A stretch of 64,000 nt of DNA. It comes from Acanthochromis polyacanthus (lineage: Eukaryota > Chordata > Actinopteri > Pomacentridae). The stretch spans positions 36,984,215 through 37,048,214 of the forward strand of contig NC_067122.1 in assembly GCF_021347895.1 (NCBI RefSeq). Reading direction: 5' to 3'. Position 1 is the stretch's first letter, and each line of letters starts with the position of its first letter. The notes beneath the pieces are model-generated. The model saw only the letters and a list, made by a program, of their open reading frames with translations, was not told where the DNA came from and did not search any database. Shown here piece after piece: positions 1-12,850 of this stretch. The translations under genes and the position numbers were made by a program.

Positions 1-77
1 GTAGCAACTACAGGCAACTTTTATGATCCTGCTCACTCCCATGCAAACAATGATTAGATAGAAACACTTCGCACTTA

Positions 78-245
<168 letters not shown>

Positions 246-1078
246 CTAGAAAGAAATGAACATGGTAAAGAAAACATACGTACAAAACAGCTTGTAACTT
301 CTCTTTTTTCAGTTTTGCATTCATCAGTTTACTTGGAAGAGTAATGAAAGAAAGTTTGTATGTTATAGCACTTTCTATCTCTTTATATTTCTGTAGCCAC
401 TGACCTGAAAGTGAAATATTAAGGACATATCCAGTGATTTTCAAAGCTCATTTTGTGTCATTGCAGCTCAAGTCCTTATCCAGTGCAGTGCAGCTAAATA
501 TATGACTGCACAACATTACAGGCAATCTTACATTTCAGTAAAGTCACAATACAACCGGCTCATGCCAAGTAAAACTATGACAAACAGCTTTATAAGCTCG
601 CTGCCAAGGGTGGACGGAGAGCAACAATGCAGAGTTATCCTTGGATGGGGACTGAGGAAATGGGGCTGAATATGTGGATAAGAACTTGAGCAAAGAAGAA
701 CAATAAAAAATGGCTCGAAAATCACAGAATATGAGGCGAGTACAGAGATAATATCACATAAAGAAAATGCATTTCCATTTTTGGGTCATACTACCAATTA
801 GACTACGAAACGTTAAGTCAAGTCAGAAATTAGGTTAAATAAGCTTTGAAAAGAACAAATACACTACTAACTTAGAATTAGGCTGCATTTTGGGGACATT
901 TTCTATCAATAAATACACTCTAAACACGCTGTCTGGATGTTGACCACTTGTTGCATAGCTGCATGTCAACTTTTTAGCAAGTCACCAAAAGGGAAAATCC
1001 TGTTTGCAGCTTGTAAACTTAAACCAAACAGGACAGAGAGCAGACAGAAAGCACGGCGTTACAGGAGAAAAACCCTCG

Positions 1079-1117
<39 letters not shown>

Positions 1118-1301
1118 AACACAACTTTTCGTAACAGTAAACACGCTGAGTATCGAGCATTACACAAGGTAAAGAAAAAAAAGTCCTCATTGAAGTTGTT
1201 GCTAGAAAATTACCGTTAAGTTTGAAGCAACACCCACCACATCCTACAGTGTTTACTCAAACATTTGGTTAAAAAACGAACGACAGCGGCTCTGAACTCA
1301 C
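246..1301 (-). other. Intron 1 of the GCK-IV kinase gene
   Basis: This stretch runs from the GTGAGT donor at 1301 to the CTAG acceptor at 246. It holds a (CA)n microsatellite and otherwise AT-rich sequence. I see no other coding signal in it. Confidence 0.75.
1085..1115. repeat. (CA)n microsatellite
   Basis: About 15 uninterrupted CA dinucleotides inside intron 1 of the kinase gene. Confidence 0.97.
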
Positions 1302-1358
1302 TCGTAAAGCGGCGAGGTCTATGCTGTCCAGGCTCCTGGTGGTGTTTTCTCTCGACAT
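1302..1358 (-). CDS. GCK-IV STE20 kinase (MINK1/MAP4K4/TNIK-like), exon 1 with start codon
   Basis: Reading minus from the ATG at 1358 gives 19 residues, beginning MSRENTTRSL and ending IDLAALR, then a GTGAGT donor at 1301. This matches the length and pattern of first coding exons in the family, which end in (D)IDLs-LR immediately before [10 protein letters not shown]. Phase 0 joins it cleanly to the exon at 180-245. The N-terminal residues differ from the mammalian paralogues as I recall them; the RSLDsIDL core is closer to MINK1/TNIK than to MAP4K4. The exon was found from its sequence and donor and is too short for ordinary ORF calling. Confidence in the family is high and in the paralogue low. 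Confidence 0.88.
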
Positions 1359-1570
1359 TGCTGCCACTAACTTTTGTCAGCGTGTTGATGTTTGTGTTGA
1401 AGACATGGACGGTCGGACTTTCTCCCCTGACGTTACAAACTAACGGCTTTTCCTCCGCTCTGGTCCATTCTGAAGTTTTAGCTAGCAGCGTTAAGCTTGC
1501 GGAAACGACACGTAGCATCCGGGAAGACCTTTCAGAATTAGAGTGCACTGCTGTGATTTATTTTATGTGC
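1359..1570 (-). promoter_or_regulatory. Probable 5' UTR and promoter-proximal region of the kinase gene
   Basis: About 200 bp directly upstream of the ATG is much richer in CpG than its surroundings, for example around 1265-1320 and 1410-1530. This is typical of a vertebrate housekeeping-type promoter. I see no TATA box at a convincing distance, and the transcription start cannot be placed from sequence alone. Confidence 0.45.
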
Positions 1571-1929
1571 GCGTCTCACTGTTCTATTGAAAATAGCTCA
1601 AACACGGCTCATAATAAATTATATATAAATATTCTATTATATTTACGTTGTATAAAAGTAATAAAAGGTTTATAATTCTGTCTGAGACCCAAATGATAAC
1701 CTTGCAACTTCTGAGCCTAACTGTGAAATTCAAACTCACTATTTCTGGTTAGTATTTCATGCTTGACGCTAGTAAGTTAGGCTAGAGATTTTTTTTCTTC
1801 GAGCAACTCAGAAAAAAATGACATTTTGTAAACCCGAAAAAATGAGGAAGAACCTTTGACTTACTCATAGCCTGTTTCTACAGGATGCATTTTTATTTTT
1901 AAAAAGTGGTAACAAAAAAAATCGTAGTA

Positions 1930-2430
1930 ATTACTTTGTAAATACTTTTTGGGGGAATAAATATACTTGTCAATGCTGCAATTAGCTCAGATGTTACATT
2001 TAAAAGTGTGACTGCATGTGTATATATTATTAGATTAGAATATATTAGATTACATTGAACTTTATTGAGTACAATTACTATGACAACAAAATACAATTTA
2101 GAGTCTAACCAGAAGTGCAAAAGAAGCAGTACAATGTAAAATGACAACGTGGAATAACTATACTGGCAGTTTGAATGTCCTAAAATACATGTAGTATAAA
2201 CAGTGTAAGCATGTAAGACATATGAATATCCAAGATGCACAAGTCATGCAAAATATATGAAGTATAGGTATATAGTATGATAATATTAACACTAAGAATA
2301 GAAATAGAGAGCTGTAGGTTATAAAAGTGTGTCAAATAAATAACAAAAAAGATAAATAAATCTAAAGAATAATGCCAATATGAACAGTATAAACACTATA
2401 AACAACATAAAAAGCATATTGTTGGCTAGC
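1930..2430. repeat. AT-rich interspersed repeat, unclassified
   Basis: The segment contains a 'gaactttattgagtac' motif followed by a long run of imperfect tata/aaca words. This resembles the degenerate 'tttattgatcccc' repeats common in teleosts. No coding potential is seen. The family assignment is a guess. Confidence 0.3.
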
Positions 2431-2741
2431 AGCTGTTATTTTGCCATATCTTTGAAATTTTGCAGCATAAAAGCTAGAAACATCAACTTCCACTTAGTTG
2501 AGGTGGTATTTTTTAAGTGGTAATCACAGCAGATGTTTTTACATGTGATAGTAAGAAAAGTACAGCTGTAATTAGCAATATTAATTCCTGCTGGGGAGCA
2601 TGTTTCAATCATTAATGTCAGTTACTACGCCTGTGCTTTCCCTGCTTTAGCAATAAAGTATTACTGATTAATCTCTGAACTCCGAGCAATTTATGGACTT
2701 TTTTGTTTTTGTTACTGTCATATATCCATCCATTGTTTATT

Positions 2742-3110
2742 TTATGCCCCAATATAAAGTCCTGTACCTCTACTGAAACAGCACAATCAAGCCTAGAAGT
2801 AGAGAGAACTCAAAAATGTCTTCTGTGAACAAGATTATAGTGGCAGAAATCATCAAAGAAGACAAACACATTGAGACTGATTTCTTTGACTATTTATTTT
2901 AAACACCCAGAATCAGTATGCACATTTTGGCACGTATCCACTTGTGTTATTAATACTGGAAAGTAAAAGGAAGCTCAGCATTTTAGTCATATTAAATTAT
3001 TTGCACTTTTTTAACCCCTACAAACCAGATGTTTTTCATACTACTTTGTGCATCATCTCTGGACAGCTGTTTCGCCATGCTGAATGTATCTTCCAACAAC
3101 TAGTTCTTGT
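2742..3110 (+). repeat. Copy A of an ancient duplicated segment (empty site)
   Basis: The segment aligns by eye to the sequence flanking the Tc1 element at 6080-7715. Shared landmarks are 'aatataaagtcc', 'tagaagtagagaga', 'atgtcttctgtg', 'caaagaagaca', 'aatactggaaa', 'tttttcat.ctactttg' and 'tgaatgtat'. Here the sequence runs through the Tc1 target (gtccTGTAcctc) without an insertion. It also lacks the SINE present in the other copy. Confidence 0.7.
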
Positions 3111-4575
3111 GTTTACCATTTTTAAACCATGCTCAGTATAGATTTTATTGCTCAAGCGTGTTTCATTTCCCCCTCTTAGTCCCTCTTGTTGTCTCCTCTG
3201 CTCTGTTTAAACATAGTTTGCTGTTCAGCCAAATATTCACTGAGTTTTTGTCACCTGTCTATTGGTCACAGCTGAGTCAATCGTGGCATGTCAGTTGTGC
3301 AGAGGAGTGCAGACAGTTTTGTATTTATTTTGTTTCCAACATCTGCAAAAGAAAAATATGTCTTTTTTTAGATTTGGCTAAATTTTCCCTTGAAACCATG
3401 ATCTATGTCACACAAGACTAGCATAAGAAACACTGGAAAGTTGATAATCCACCAATTCTTTCTGATTTCTCAGTGTCTCGCTCTGATAAATGGTGTCATT
3501 TTGGGATTTAGTGGGTTAATAGTGTTATTTCTTTCCCCCAGGGCAATACATAATCAAGAGAACCAGAAAGTGTAATTTTTAACTGCCTAAAAAATTTAGA
3601 CAGCGATGTCTTAGGACCTAGGACATGTCATCTCCAAAAACTATGGAGGCATTTATGTGAATCAAATGTGATCAGCCTTCTCCAGACTTTAAGCAGCTTC
3701 TAACAGGCTTTGGCTGAAAGAAGACACTGTTCTTAACCCAGCAGACGGTTCTCCAATAACTGGCCCATACCCACTGCTATGTTAGCTTATTAAGCTAATT
3801 AGCCTGCATCTGTCAACTCAATCGATGCAAGCTGAAAATTGCTGTAACATTCATGACGGCCACACAGTTTTATTGTTTCATCTCTTTTCTAAAATTGTGG
3901 CAAATTAATTGAAACAACAAAATGCTTAACAAATAAAGTTGGTTGACACCTTGAACTTTTTAAATTCGAAAGTTTACAGTTGCGACACTAGCTTGTGTCA
4001 CTTTTAGCAGTGTTGAATTGTGTCTTAAAACTTAAGTCAACTGTTTTTTCTGAATGAAACCTAATTATGGGGAAAATAAACTGTCCGGTAAGAGTTTCAT
4101 GTTCATAGTGTAGATAAAGTATTGTCAAATTATATCAAATAAAATACATTTCTTGCCATACACATCATGCTGCTGCAGAAGTCCTGACACAAACGAGGAA
4201 ATATGACCAGATTACTGTTACTGTTACTACAGTTATAAAATTCTTAGAGAATTTATTTCAAAATCCTACAACTTTAAATCACTGTGCGGCCAGCTTCTTT
4301 GAGGACATCATGCCTATTGGACGTCCCAATAACTAGAATAAAACTAGGTTAAGCAGCGTTTCATTGCCATGCAGCTGAGACCAGGAAAAACCTCTCAGCT
4401 GAAGTTAGATGAACCTTCAACCACTTTCAAGTCCATGTTTTGCTTTTCTGCACTTCATACTTTAATGCACTGTCATGACTGGAAATTAACCTTATTTTAG
4501 AGAGTTGTTTGATCCATGCATCTCATGTCTGCTCTTCAGCTAATTTTAATTGGGAGTCCTTCACTATGTTTTCTA
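3111..4575. other. Intergenic DNA, no gene seen
   Basis: AT-rich sequence with only short open frames and no recognisable domain, repeat family or RNA gene. Confidence 0.5.
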
Positions 4576-4578
4576 TTG

Positions 4579-4875
4579 TGAGGGTCCATCAAAAAGTTCT
4601 TGGCTTCACCGGAAAACTTCTCAGGAGAAAGATTGTTCTTGCATTATTTTTCAATATAGTCTCATTTGAATTCAATACACTTGGTGCACTTTCTCTTCAA
4701 GCTCCACAGAAGAAGGTCACATCTTGAGCCTCCAGGTTTTCCTCAACAGCTTGTATGAATTCATCATCGCTCTGAAAATGGTGACTACACAAGTGGGATT
4801 TCAGTTTGGAAAACAGATACAGTTCAAAGCCACATTCGGCTGTTTCTGCCACCCGATCTGTGTGGACGGACGCAT
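4579..4875 (-). mobile_element. mariner-like transposon relic (3' end)
   Basis: On the minus strand the decayed translation carries the C-terminal mariner transposase pattern, an F-L-F-SKLKSHL segment followed by DDEFIQAVEENL and then a short K/W-rich tail. It ends in a terminal sequence reading 'gagggtccatcaaaaagttc' on the plus strand. Only the last ~70 residues survive, with frame breaks, and no matching 5' end is seen. Family knowledge: mariner transposases end with this block just before the terminal repeat. Confidence 0.7.
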
Positions 4876-5060
4876 TGCCCTGGAGCAGTGGTGGATATGT
4901 CCTAATAAATATATTTAGTGTTTGTTTGTTTTACATATGTAATTGTGTTGTTAAAATGTATTGCAGTGATGGAGCTTGACATTCCAGTCTCCTAAGTGAA
5001 CCAGTGACTCACAGTCAGGATGGTGAAATAAGGGTCATTATGTGGTGGGACACAGTCAGC

Positions 5061-5156
<96 letters not shown>
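5061..5156. repeat. (GT)n microsatellite
   Basis: About 47 uninterrupted GT repeats. A second, impure GT tract lies at 5310-5340, and CA-rich stretches lie at 5415-5450. Confidence 0.98.
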
Positions 5157-5157
<1 letters not shown>

Positions 5158-5524
5158 GTAGAGAAACAGAAAGCAAGACTATGCTGTAGTTCTGTGTAGG
5201 AGAATGAGGGATGGCAAGTGACTCTCTTGCACCCTCTGTATGTGCGTTTGTGTGTGTTAGTGATTGTGACAAATTAAGGCAGCTAGAGGGAGGATGGTTG
5301 GTAGTGTGCGCTGTGTGTGTGTGTGTGTTGTGTGTGTGTGCCGTGTCGCTTGTAAAGAATGGCCTCTCTGTGGTCGCACACAGTGGCCCTGTTCACACCA
5401 GGGTCAGCTGCCTGCACACACACACTCTCAAACACACTCAAACACACTGATTCGTGGATGTGTATCCAACCTAAACAAGACAACATTCTGTCAAACAATC
5501 CAGTAAGAAAATTCCACAGTGATA

Positions 5525-5550
5525 GAGGCTGTCTGTCTGTCTGTCTGTCT
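5525..5550. repeat. (CTGT)n tetranucleotide repeat
   Basis: Six tandem CTGT units. Confidence 0.9.
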
Positions 5551-5756
5551 CCATATCAACATCATTTCTAACTTCCCATGCCAGTGTGTGTTAGTGTGTG
5601 TTGCAAACAGTCAACATAGTAGGTATTTTTTGTTAAGGGGAAGTTGACATTCCACTTACCCAAATCATTTCCTGAGTGCACTTGCACACACTCAAATGAT
5701 GCAGCGATAAGAAGTGTGTCAGATACTGCTGTCAGATCCTGTCAGGCAAAGAAAAG

Positions 5757-6079
5757 AGTATTTCTAATTTTGGTTAGCACATCAAAACACATTTTATTGC
5801 ATTTTTATTAGACTTTATCCTATTTTATAGAGCATGCATAAAAAATAACAAGCAAGCATAATCAAGACATTAAAAATGACAGCGGCAAGTATCCAAGAAA
5901 CACAATTTTTAACAACACTCATTTCACCATAGGTTTACTTTTTCATGTCTTATTGTAATATTTTACAGAGATAGCTGTATACAGAGTTGAGACCAGACCC
6001 TGACATGTGTCTGACATGCTTTTGTTTCTTTAAGGCATTTTTGGATGTTAGATTTTTCATTGCAATATAAAGTCCTTTA
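5757..6079. repeat. Left part of duplicated segment, copy B
   Basis: It shows order-preserving similarity to 8490-8730. Landmarks are 'acattttattgcatttttatta' against 'aattttattccatttttaatt', then 'atcaagacatt', then 'cattttt.gatgt.aga'. It ends at the Tc1 insertion. Together with 2742-3110 this shows an old, diverged duplication of local DNA. Confidence 0.55.
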
Positions 6080-7715
<1,636 letters not shown>

Positions 7716-8045
7716 TAACTCTATGAAAACAGTACAACCATGGCTAGAAGTAGAGAGAGATTAAACATGTCTTCTGTGTACTATGACAAAGTTATAATGC
7801 CATAAACCAACAAAGAAGACAAAAACAAAAGCATACTTTAACCTTGATTAATTATTTTTTAGAAAAAAATGTAAAATAAATGTAAAATCTGAAAGCAATA
7901 TGTACGACTTTTTTCCCCACAGATGTTACCAATACTGGAAAAAAATGGAGGCTCTGCATTGTACAGATATGTAACAATTTGCATTATTTTTTACAACCTC
8001 CATAAACTAGAAGTTTTTCATGCTACTCTGCACATCAACATCTAT
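7716..8045. repeat. Right part of duplicated segment, copy B
   Basis: It continues copy B after the Tc1 insertion and matches 2760-3065 in order ('taactctatgaaaacagtac', 'tagaagtagagaga', 'atgtcttctgtg', 'accaatactggaaa', 'agtttttcatgctactctgcacatca'). It stops where a SINE is inserted. Confidence 0.65.
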
Positions 8046-8412
8046 AAAAATCCGTCTGTTATTTGTACACCACTTAATCCTCATTAGGGTCATGAAGGAC
8101 TGGAGTCTATTCCAGCTGACTTAGGGTGAAGACAGGAGACACCCTGGACAGGTCACCAGTCTGTCACAGGGCTACATATACAGACAAACAGTCACCCTCA
8201 CATCCACACCTACGGACAACTTAGAATCACTAATTAACCTCAGCATGTTTTTAGACTGTGGGAGGAAGCTGGAGTATCTAGAGAAAACCAACGCATGCAC
8301 AGGGAGAACATGCAAACTCCACGTGGAAAGATGCCAGGCCCAGACCCAGACGCAAACTGAGGATCGTTTAGCTGCAAAGCAACAGCGCTAACCACCAATC
8401 CACTGTGCAGTC
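8046..8412 (-). mobile_element. tRNA-derived SINE, degenerate copy
   Basis: It belongs to the same family as the copy at 49430-49797. The plus-strand sequence contains 'cctcattagggtcatgaagg', 'acaccctggacaggtcacca', 'gggaggaagctggag' and 'gcgctaaccaccaatccactgtgcag', so the tRNA-like head is at the right and the element lies on the minus strand. It is more diverged than the 49-kb copy. It interrupts duplicated segment copy B; copy A lacks it. Confidence 0.8.
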
Positions 8413-8489
8413 CATCCATAAAGATATTTCACCATTTTGAATGTATCCAACAACTTCCTGATAAGTTGCCATTCTTCTCAACCTGACTT

Positions 8490-8730
8490 AATTTTAGCTG
8501 GCAGATCAAAGCAAATTTTATTCCATTTTTAATTCGTCTTTTATTCAAATTTAAAGTTCAAAATTAAAAAGTAAAAATACTTTGTTTAAAAGAACAGATG
8601 TCAAAATCAAGACATTTGAAAAGACTGTAGTAAGCATTGAAGAAGCACAGACAAAATGCTCCATTACTCAGTTCAGTTTAAACTGCTTTGGTTGCATCAA
8701 TGCATTTTTTAATGTCAGATTATCCCATGT
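8490..8730. repeat. Copy C of the duplicated segment (partial)
   Basis: See 5757-6079. The shared order of motifs suggests an ancient tandem arrangement. Identity is low and was judged by eye only. Confidence 0.45.
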
Positions 8731-9510
8731 GTTGAGCTCCATGTCAGTGAACAGAACTGAAATGAAATGTGTGTTCCTAATTGTGGACAAAAGGATTATA
8801 TTAAGTGGTATACTCCCTGAAAAGCAACAGCGAAAAGAAAAGCTGCTGACAAGATGCCTCACAGATGCTCAGGAAGGCTGATCCTGCAGCTGAGAGTAGA
8901 AGAATTAAAAGCAGCTTGTGATTGTAGGAACACCCATGTCAGATCACCAGAGAGCTACAGTAGTTGGAATCTTCTTCAGAGAGATGTTAACAGAAATCTT
9001 TTCTACCTACACCTGAGTGGATGAAACAAAACTTATCATGAGTAAGCCATAACAATTTTCAGGGCAGTTTTTCTCAGTACACACTTATTTTGAGGTAACT
9101 GACCTTGATTGCTTATGCACAGTGACAGTAAAACAGTGAAGTGACCTTTCACCTTCACTGCTTAAATAGGGTTAAGTCTAACTAATAGATAACACTACAT
9201 GAATGAGTACTTTGTGAGTGAGTGAGGCCAAAAAGAGTTAGTGAAAAAGAGCATTTATGTCCAGCAGGTTAAAAAGTAATTATACATAGATATACAGGAA
9301 AAAAAAATAACAGAAAATGACTCAGTAAGGCCAGCACATGGCTTCAGAATGGCTTTAACTGACATTTGTAGCTACAGATGGGCAACAAGGTAAAAGAACT
9401 TTGATGGTGCTGTTATCCTTTGGGGTAATTTTGCTGGTTTGGTTTGAGGCCACTGGTCACCTCAGAGAGAACAATCCCTGTAAATCAGTAAAATGTTCTT
9501 CTGCATGAAC
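8731..9510. other. Intergenic DNA, no gene seen
   Basis: AT-rich sequence without recognisable coding, RNA or repeat signatures. Short open frames here have no domain content. Confidence 0.45.
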
Positions 9511-9514
9511 AGTT

Positions 9515-9690
9515 TTATCCTACAACTAGAAAAGCACTCAGAGAGTGCAGACCTCTGCCAAGGATAGAGAGGAAACCCATGCAGTAAAGGATCAGGAGCT
9601 GGAATCAAACCTGCGTCTCTGACACAGTTCTGTTTACGAATCACCTTCTTAACCAGTTGAGCTATCTGGACACCTTGCTCCAAGTTGCTG
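9515..9690 (-). mobile_element. tRNA-derived SINE of a second family
   Basis: The minus strand reads a polymerase III A box (TAGCTCAACTGG, complement of about 9653-9664) and a B-box-like GGTTTGATTCC (complement of about 9600-9610). These are followed by a tail containing CAGAGGTCTGCACTCTCTGA. The head resembles a tRNA, and the tail resembles the 3' ends of fish LINEs that mobilise such SINEs. It is not a functional tRNA, because the cloverleaf cannot be completed. Confidence 0.65.
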
Positions 9691-9719
9691 GACGACACAC
9701 TAACCTATGATGTTTTTGT

Positions 9720-9936
9720 CATATTTTGGACCACATACTAAACCACATACTAAAAAATTCAAAGTGATCCAGAATCCAGGATCCTTTCCGGATTGCCACC
9801 AAAATTAAATCAGCTCTTCCTCTTACCATAGTCTACATCCCCTCAAAATTTCATGTGAATCTGCCCAGGCGTTTTGGAGTTATCTTGCTAACAGACAGAC
9901 AGACACAAAACGTCGGGTGTCACATAACCTCCTTGG
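9720..9936. repeat. LINE-3'-end-like interspersed repeat, interrupted by a hAT insertion
   Basis: It contains 'ctcaaaatttcatgtgaatctgcccaggc', 'gagttatcttgctaacagac' and 'cacataacctccttgg', and resumes at 12317 with 'ctccttggcggaggtaatg'. The motif 'cataacctccttggcggaggtaa' is therefore split by the hAT element and its 8-bp target duplication. A diverged relative lies at 32405-32530. Confidence 0.75.
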
Positions 9937-10842
9937 CATGGGCGTCGTAGTGGGGGGGGAAAGGGACCTGACTACCCAGGGCCCGAGTAGGGAGAGGGCC
10001 CATGAAAATCCTGATTTTTTTTTTTTGGTGATGTTTATATTTGGAAGGAATTGGGCCCTCTAATTAATTGGTGTCATCATTTATTTAAAATATATTGATA
10101 ACATCAACATATTGGACATCCTGGGGCCCCCTCTTGGAGGCGCAAAATGGTTTAGTCCGCCGATAGACAGCGCCGGCGACAAGTGTATCAATGAGCCCAG
10201 ACTGAATGACGTGAGGTCATCGTGCTGCCCAAAAAACAGAAATCAGGGTATGAGAAAAGGAAAGAACGTGAAGAAAAGGAAAAAAGGCAAAATGTGGGGA
10301 AGCAACTCATGACTACTTTCTTTCCGAAAGGTGAACAGAGTTTGCTTGTTACGTAACTGCATCCAATTAAAGTTAACGTTACGTCCACTCCAGACAGCTG
10401 CTGCTGATGTTTGTATGCTAACGTTAAATCTTTAGCTTAGTTTGCCAACCACGCTGCTTGCTACAAGTAGAGACGATTATGGGCCAGCTAACGTTAGCTG
10501 TCAACATTAACCAGTTTCAGAAACAAACAGTGGCGCTGGCGCAGCTGGAGCGGCTGGAGCAGCAGTGGGCAGCCCTGAAGATGAGGCTGAGATAGTGCAT
10601 AGGGATGAGCAAAGACAAGGTGAGATCGTTGAAGTATTCAAGCGCCCCTCCGCCCACGTTGGTATGTTGGTTCGCAAGGGAGAGAGAGAGAGAGCTGCTG
10701 ACTTGTAGAATTGCTGCCTAAATGCGAGTTGTTTACCAAAAGTATTAAATAAGTAAGCCTTTTGGTTCAATGCGTGTGATATTGCCTACTAACACAGCAG
10801 AGCTGAAAGTGAAACTCCGACAGCACGGTGTCACACACACAC

Positions 10843-10864
10843 ACTCTCTCTCTCTCTCACTCAC

Positions 10865-10914
<50 letters not shown>

Positions 10915-10915
10915 C
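10843..10915. repeat. (CT)n microsatellite inside the hAT element
   Basis: A long CT tract flanked by short CA tracts at 10830-10845 and 10931-10952, followed by an A15 run. Confidence 0.95.
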
Positions 10916-11549
10916 CCCTCTCTGTTTCTCACACACACAAACACACACACTCTCTCCCTCTTTCTTGAGACTCAAAAAAAAAAAAAAAACTGAACCTCAT
11001 TTACTTTAGTGAAAAGTTATTCATATGTGTAGAACCAGCCAAGCAAAAATCATTTTAAAGTTGTTTTTTTTTAAACTGGAATGCACTTTTGCCACTTTGT
11101 ATTTAAATCCTGATGCAAAATATTAGCATCACTTCTAGAGGCCTTTATGTTTATATCAATAAGTAATGCACTAAATCTAAATAGATGTTCCTTTGAGATA
11201 TCAAACAGTTTTGTTTGATATCTTTTAGCTAATGTTTGAAAGGCTTGCTAATAGAATATCTTCATTTAAAGTCAGAACTGTTTATAGTTTTGTGTATAGT
11301 ATTGATGTCATGATATATCTTAGGTCCTCACTTGTCTTTCTTATCTCCAGGTATGTTATCGGTATTGGCCTTTGTAAGCACAAAGTTATTGGTTATCAGG
11401 ATCGGTTTAAAAAAAATTATTGTGCATCCCTTGCAGTTTTAACTGAAACAAGCAGCAGCCAGTGCTATTATCAAATAGGATATGTTATTACATGTGAGAC
11501 TATAATCAGGTTGAGGCTAACATCAGTCATGTATGTTTCATGCTTGTAG

Positions 11550-11896
11550 ATGTGTTTGAGAGTATCGAGGAGGCTGGAGAGAGAGAAAAGGAAGGGCCAA
11601 GTGAGGGAAATGCAGATGAGTTGTCAGAGGACCCAGGACTATGGCCAGAGAAGGTAACTGCTCAGCAGAGAGAGACCATAGTTTGCAGACTGGCTGGTGA
11701 AAGTGTAGACCTGACCAAAGTGGCACCCAAAGACAAGGAAGGCAAAGCATTCCCTAACTATCTTCAATATGTTAAGTCGGCCAATGGGCGTGAGAAGATT
11801 AGGAGGGACTGGCTGATTCACAGTGACAGCACAAAGGCTCTGTTCTGCATCCCATGCCTTCTGTTCTCACTACTGTACTATGGCAGGCTCTATTGA
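11550..11896 (+). pseudogene. TTF-type zinc-finger fragment of a hAT transposase
   Basis: After a TTGTAG acceptor the frame reads DVFESIEEAGERE, an acidic stretch, then DPGLWPEKVTAQQRETIVCRL, then FPNYLQYVKSANGREKIRRDWL and KALFCIPCLLFS. This is the conserved N-terminal TTF (ZMYM/hAT5-like) zinc finger, with W-L and C-x2-C positions, which precedes the RNase-H-like catalytic domain in these transposases. The frame stops about 20 residues later and no DDE domain follows, so the gene is truncated. Intron phases with the upstream exons at 10.2 and 10.5 kb look preserved. Confidence 0.8.
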
Positions 11897-12589
11897 TAAG
11901 ATGACATTGGTTTCTGCTTTTTACAAAGGCCTGTCACAATTTTTTTATTCACATTGAAACTTAATATTTTTCTGAACAGTATCTTATTTGATTCATGTTC
12001 AAGAATAAATGTTTTTAAATCAAAATTTGAGTGTACTGTAATGGATTAAAACATTAGTACACAAACCAGATGTAGCCTCATGTTTATAAGTATTTGAGCA
12101 CAAGTAGGCCAAATGCATCAATTCAGGTGGTGAATTAAAGAACCATTCTCAATATAATCTGATCTGATTGTAGCTTAAAACCCTATTTATGCTTGTTTAT
12201 TTATAAATCTTTTTTTTTTTTTTTTTTTTTTGCTTGTACGCTTCATGCACTGGCATCGATAGGGGCCCGCTGACATGAAGAGTGTACAGGGCCCAGAATC
12301 TGGTGCTACGCCACTGCTCCTTGGCGGAGGTAATGAAACATTTCTATCACGATGAGTGACAATACCCCCATCTATAGGGCAAGAGGGGTCATTGAATGGT
12401 TTTACAAAAAGTAAAAGCTGTTGACAGATCTTAACCTTATTAAACACCATCCTTCCAGTAGAGTTACAGAGATGACAGCCAAGGTACATTGAAGATGTTT
12501 TAGCAGCACACAGTGACCCAACATCTTACTTAGAAACTTTATGTTGGTTTTTCCTTTAATTTATCACCCACAGTTCTGTTTAATCCAGC

Positions 12590-12850
12590 ACCATTTCACC
12601 ACACGTCATTTCAAGGCATCTTACATAGCAAACTACAGAGAGAAATCCAAATAATTCTCTTTCAGCAGCTCTTCGGCAACAGCAGGAAGAAAAACTTGCA
12701 TTTAACAGGAAGAAACTAGTCAAACCAGGCTGTGGGAGGGCAGCCTGCCTCGACTGGTAGGGGTGAGGCCAATAGAGGTGATAAAAGGATAGTAGACAGA
12801 AAACAGTCAAACGATGGATAAACAAACAGTAAATGCTGGGGAGGTTGGTG
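12590..12850. repeat. Interspersed repeat relic, unclassified
   Basis: The words 'catttcaaggcatcttacat', 'aacaggaagaaac', 'accaggctgtgggagggcagcctgcctcgactgg' and 'aggggtgag' form a consensus I recognise as frequent in teleost introns. I cannot name its class. There is no coding potential. Confidence 0.4.

Larger units (their letters stand above)
9937..12316 (+). mobile_element. hAT-family element, internally deleted, with perfect 8-bp TSD
   Basis: CTCCTTGG at 9929-9936 is repeated exactly at 12317-12324. The left end starts CATGGGCGTCGTAG and the right end, inverted, starts CAGTGGCGTAGC; both resemble the hAT CA-x-GGCGTA terminus. Inside are pieces of a multi-exon transposase: a Lys-rich first exon (about 10222-10330, ending AAAG|GTGAAC), an Ala/Gly and acidic exon (10521-10619, CAAG|GTGAGA) and a TTF-type zinc-finger exon from 11550. 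The catalytic domain is absent. The element is a 2.4-kb non-autonomous derivative. Confidence 0.88.

Noticed and set aside
1216..1548. 110-aa frame on the minus strand over the kinase exon 1 as a separate gene
   Set aside because: It reads straight through the GTGAGT donor of exon 1. The 19-residue segment with phase-matched splicing to the kinase exon explains the conserved part; upstream is 5' UTR.
5004..5272. Open frames of Val-Cys or Thr-His repeats
   Set aside because: They are translations of the (GT)n microsatellite; long dinucleotide tracts lack stops in some frames.
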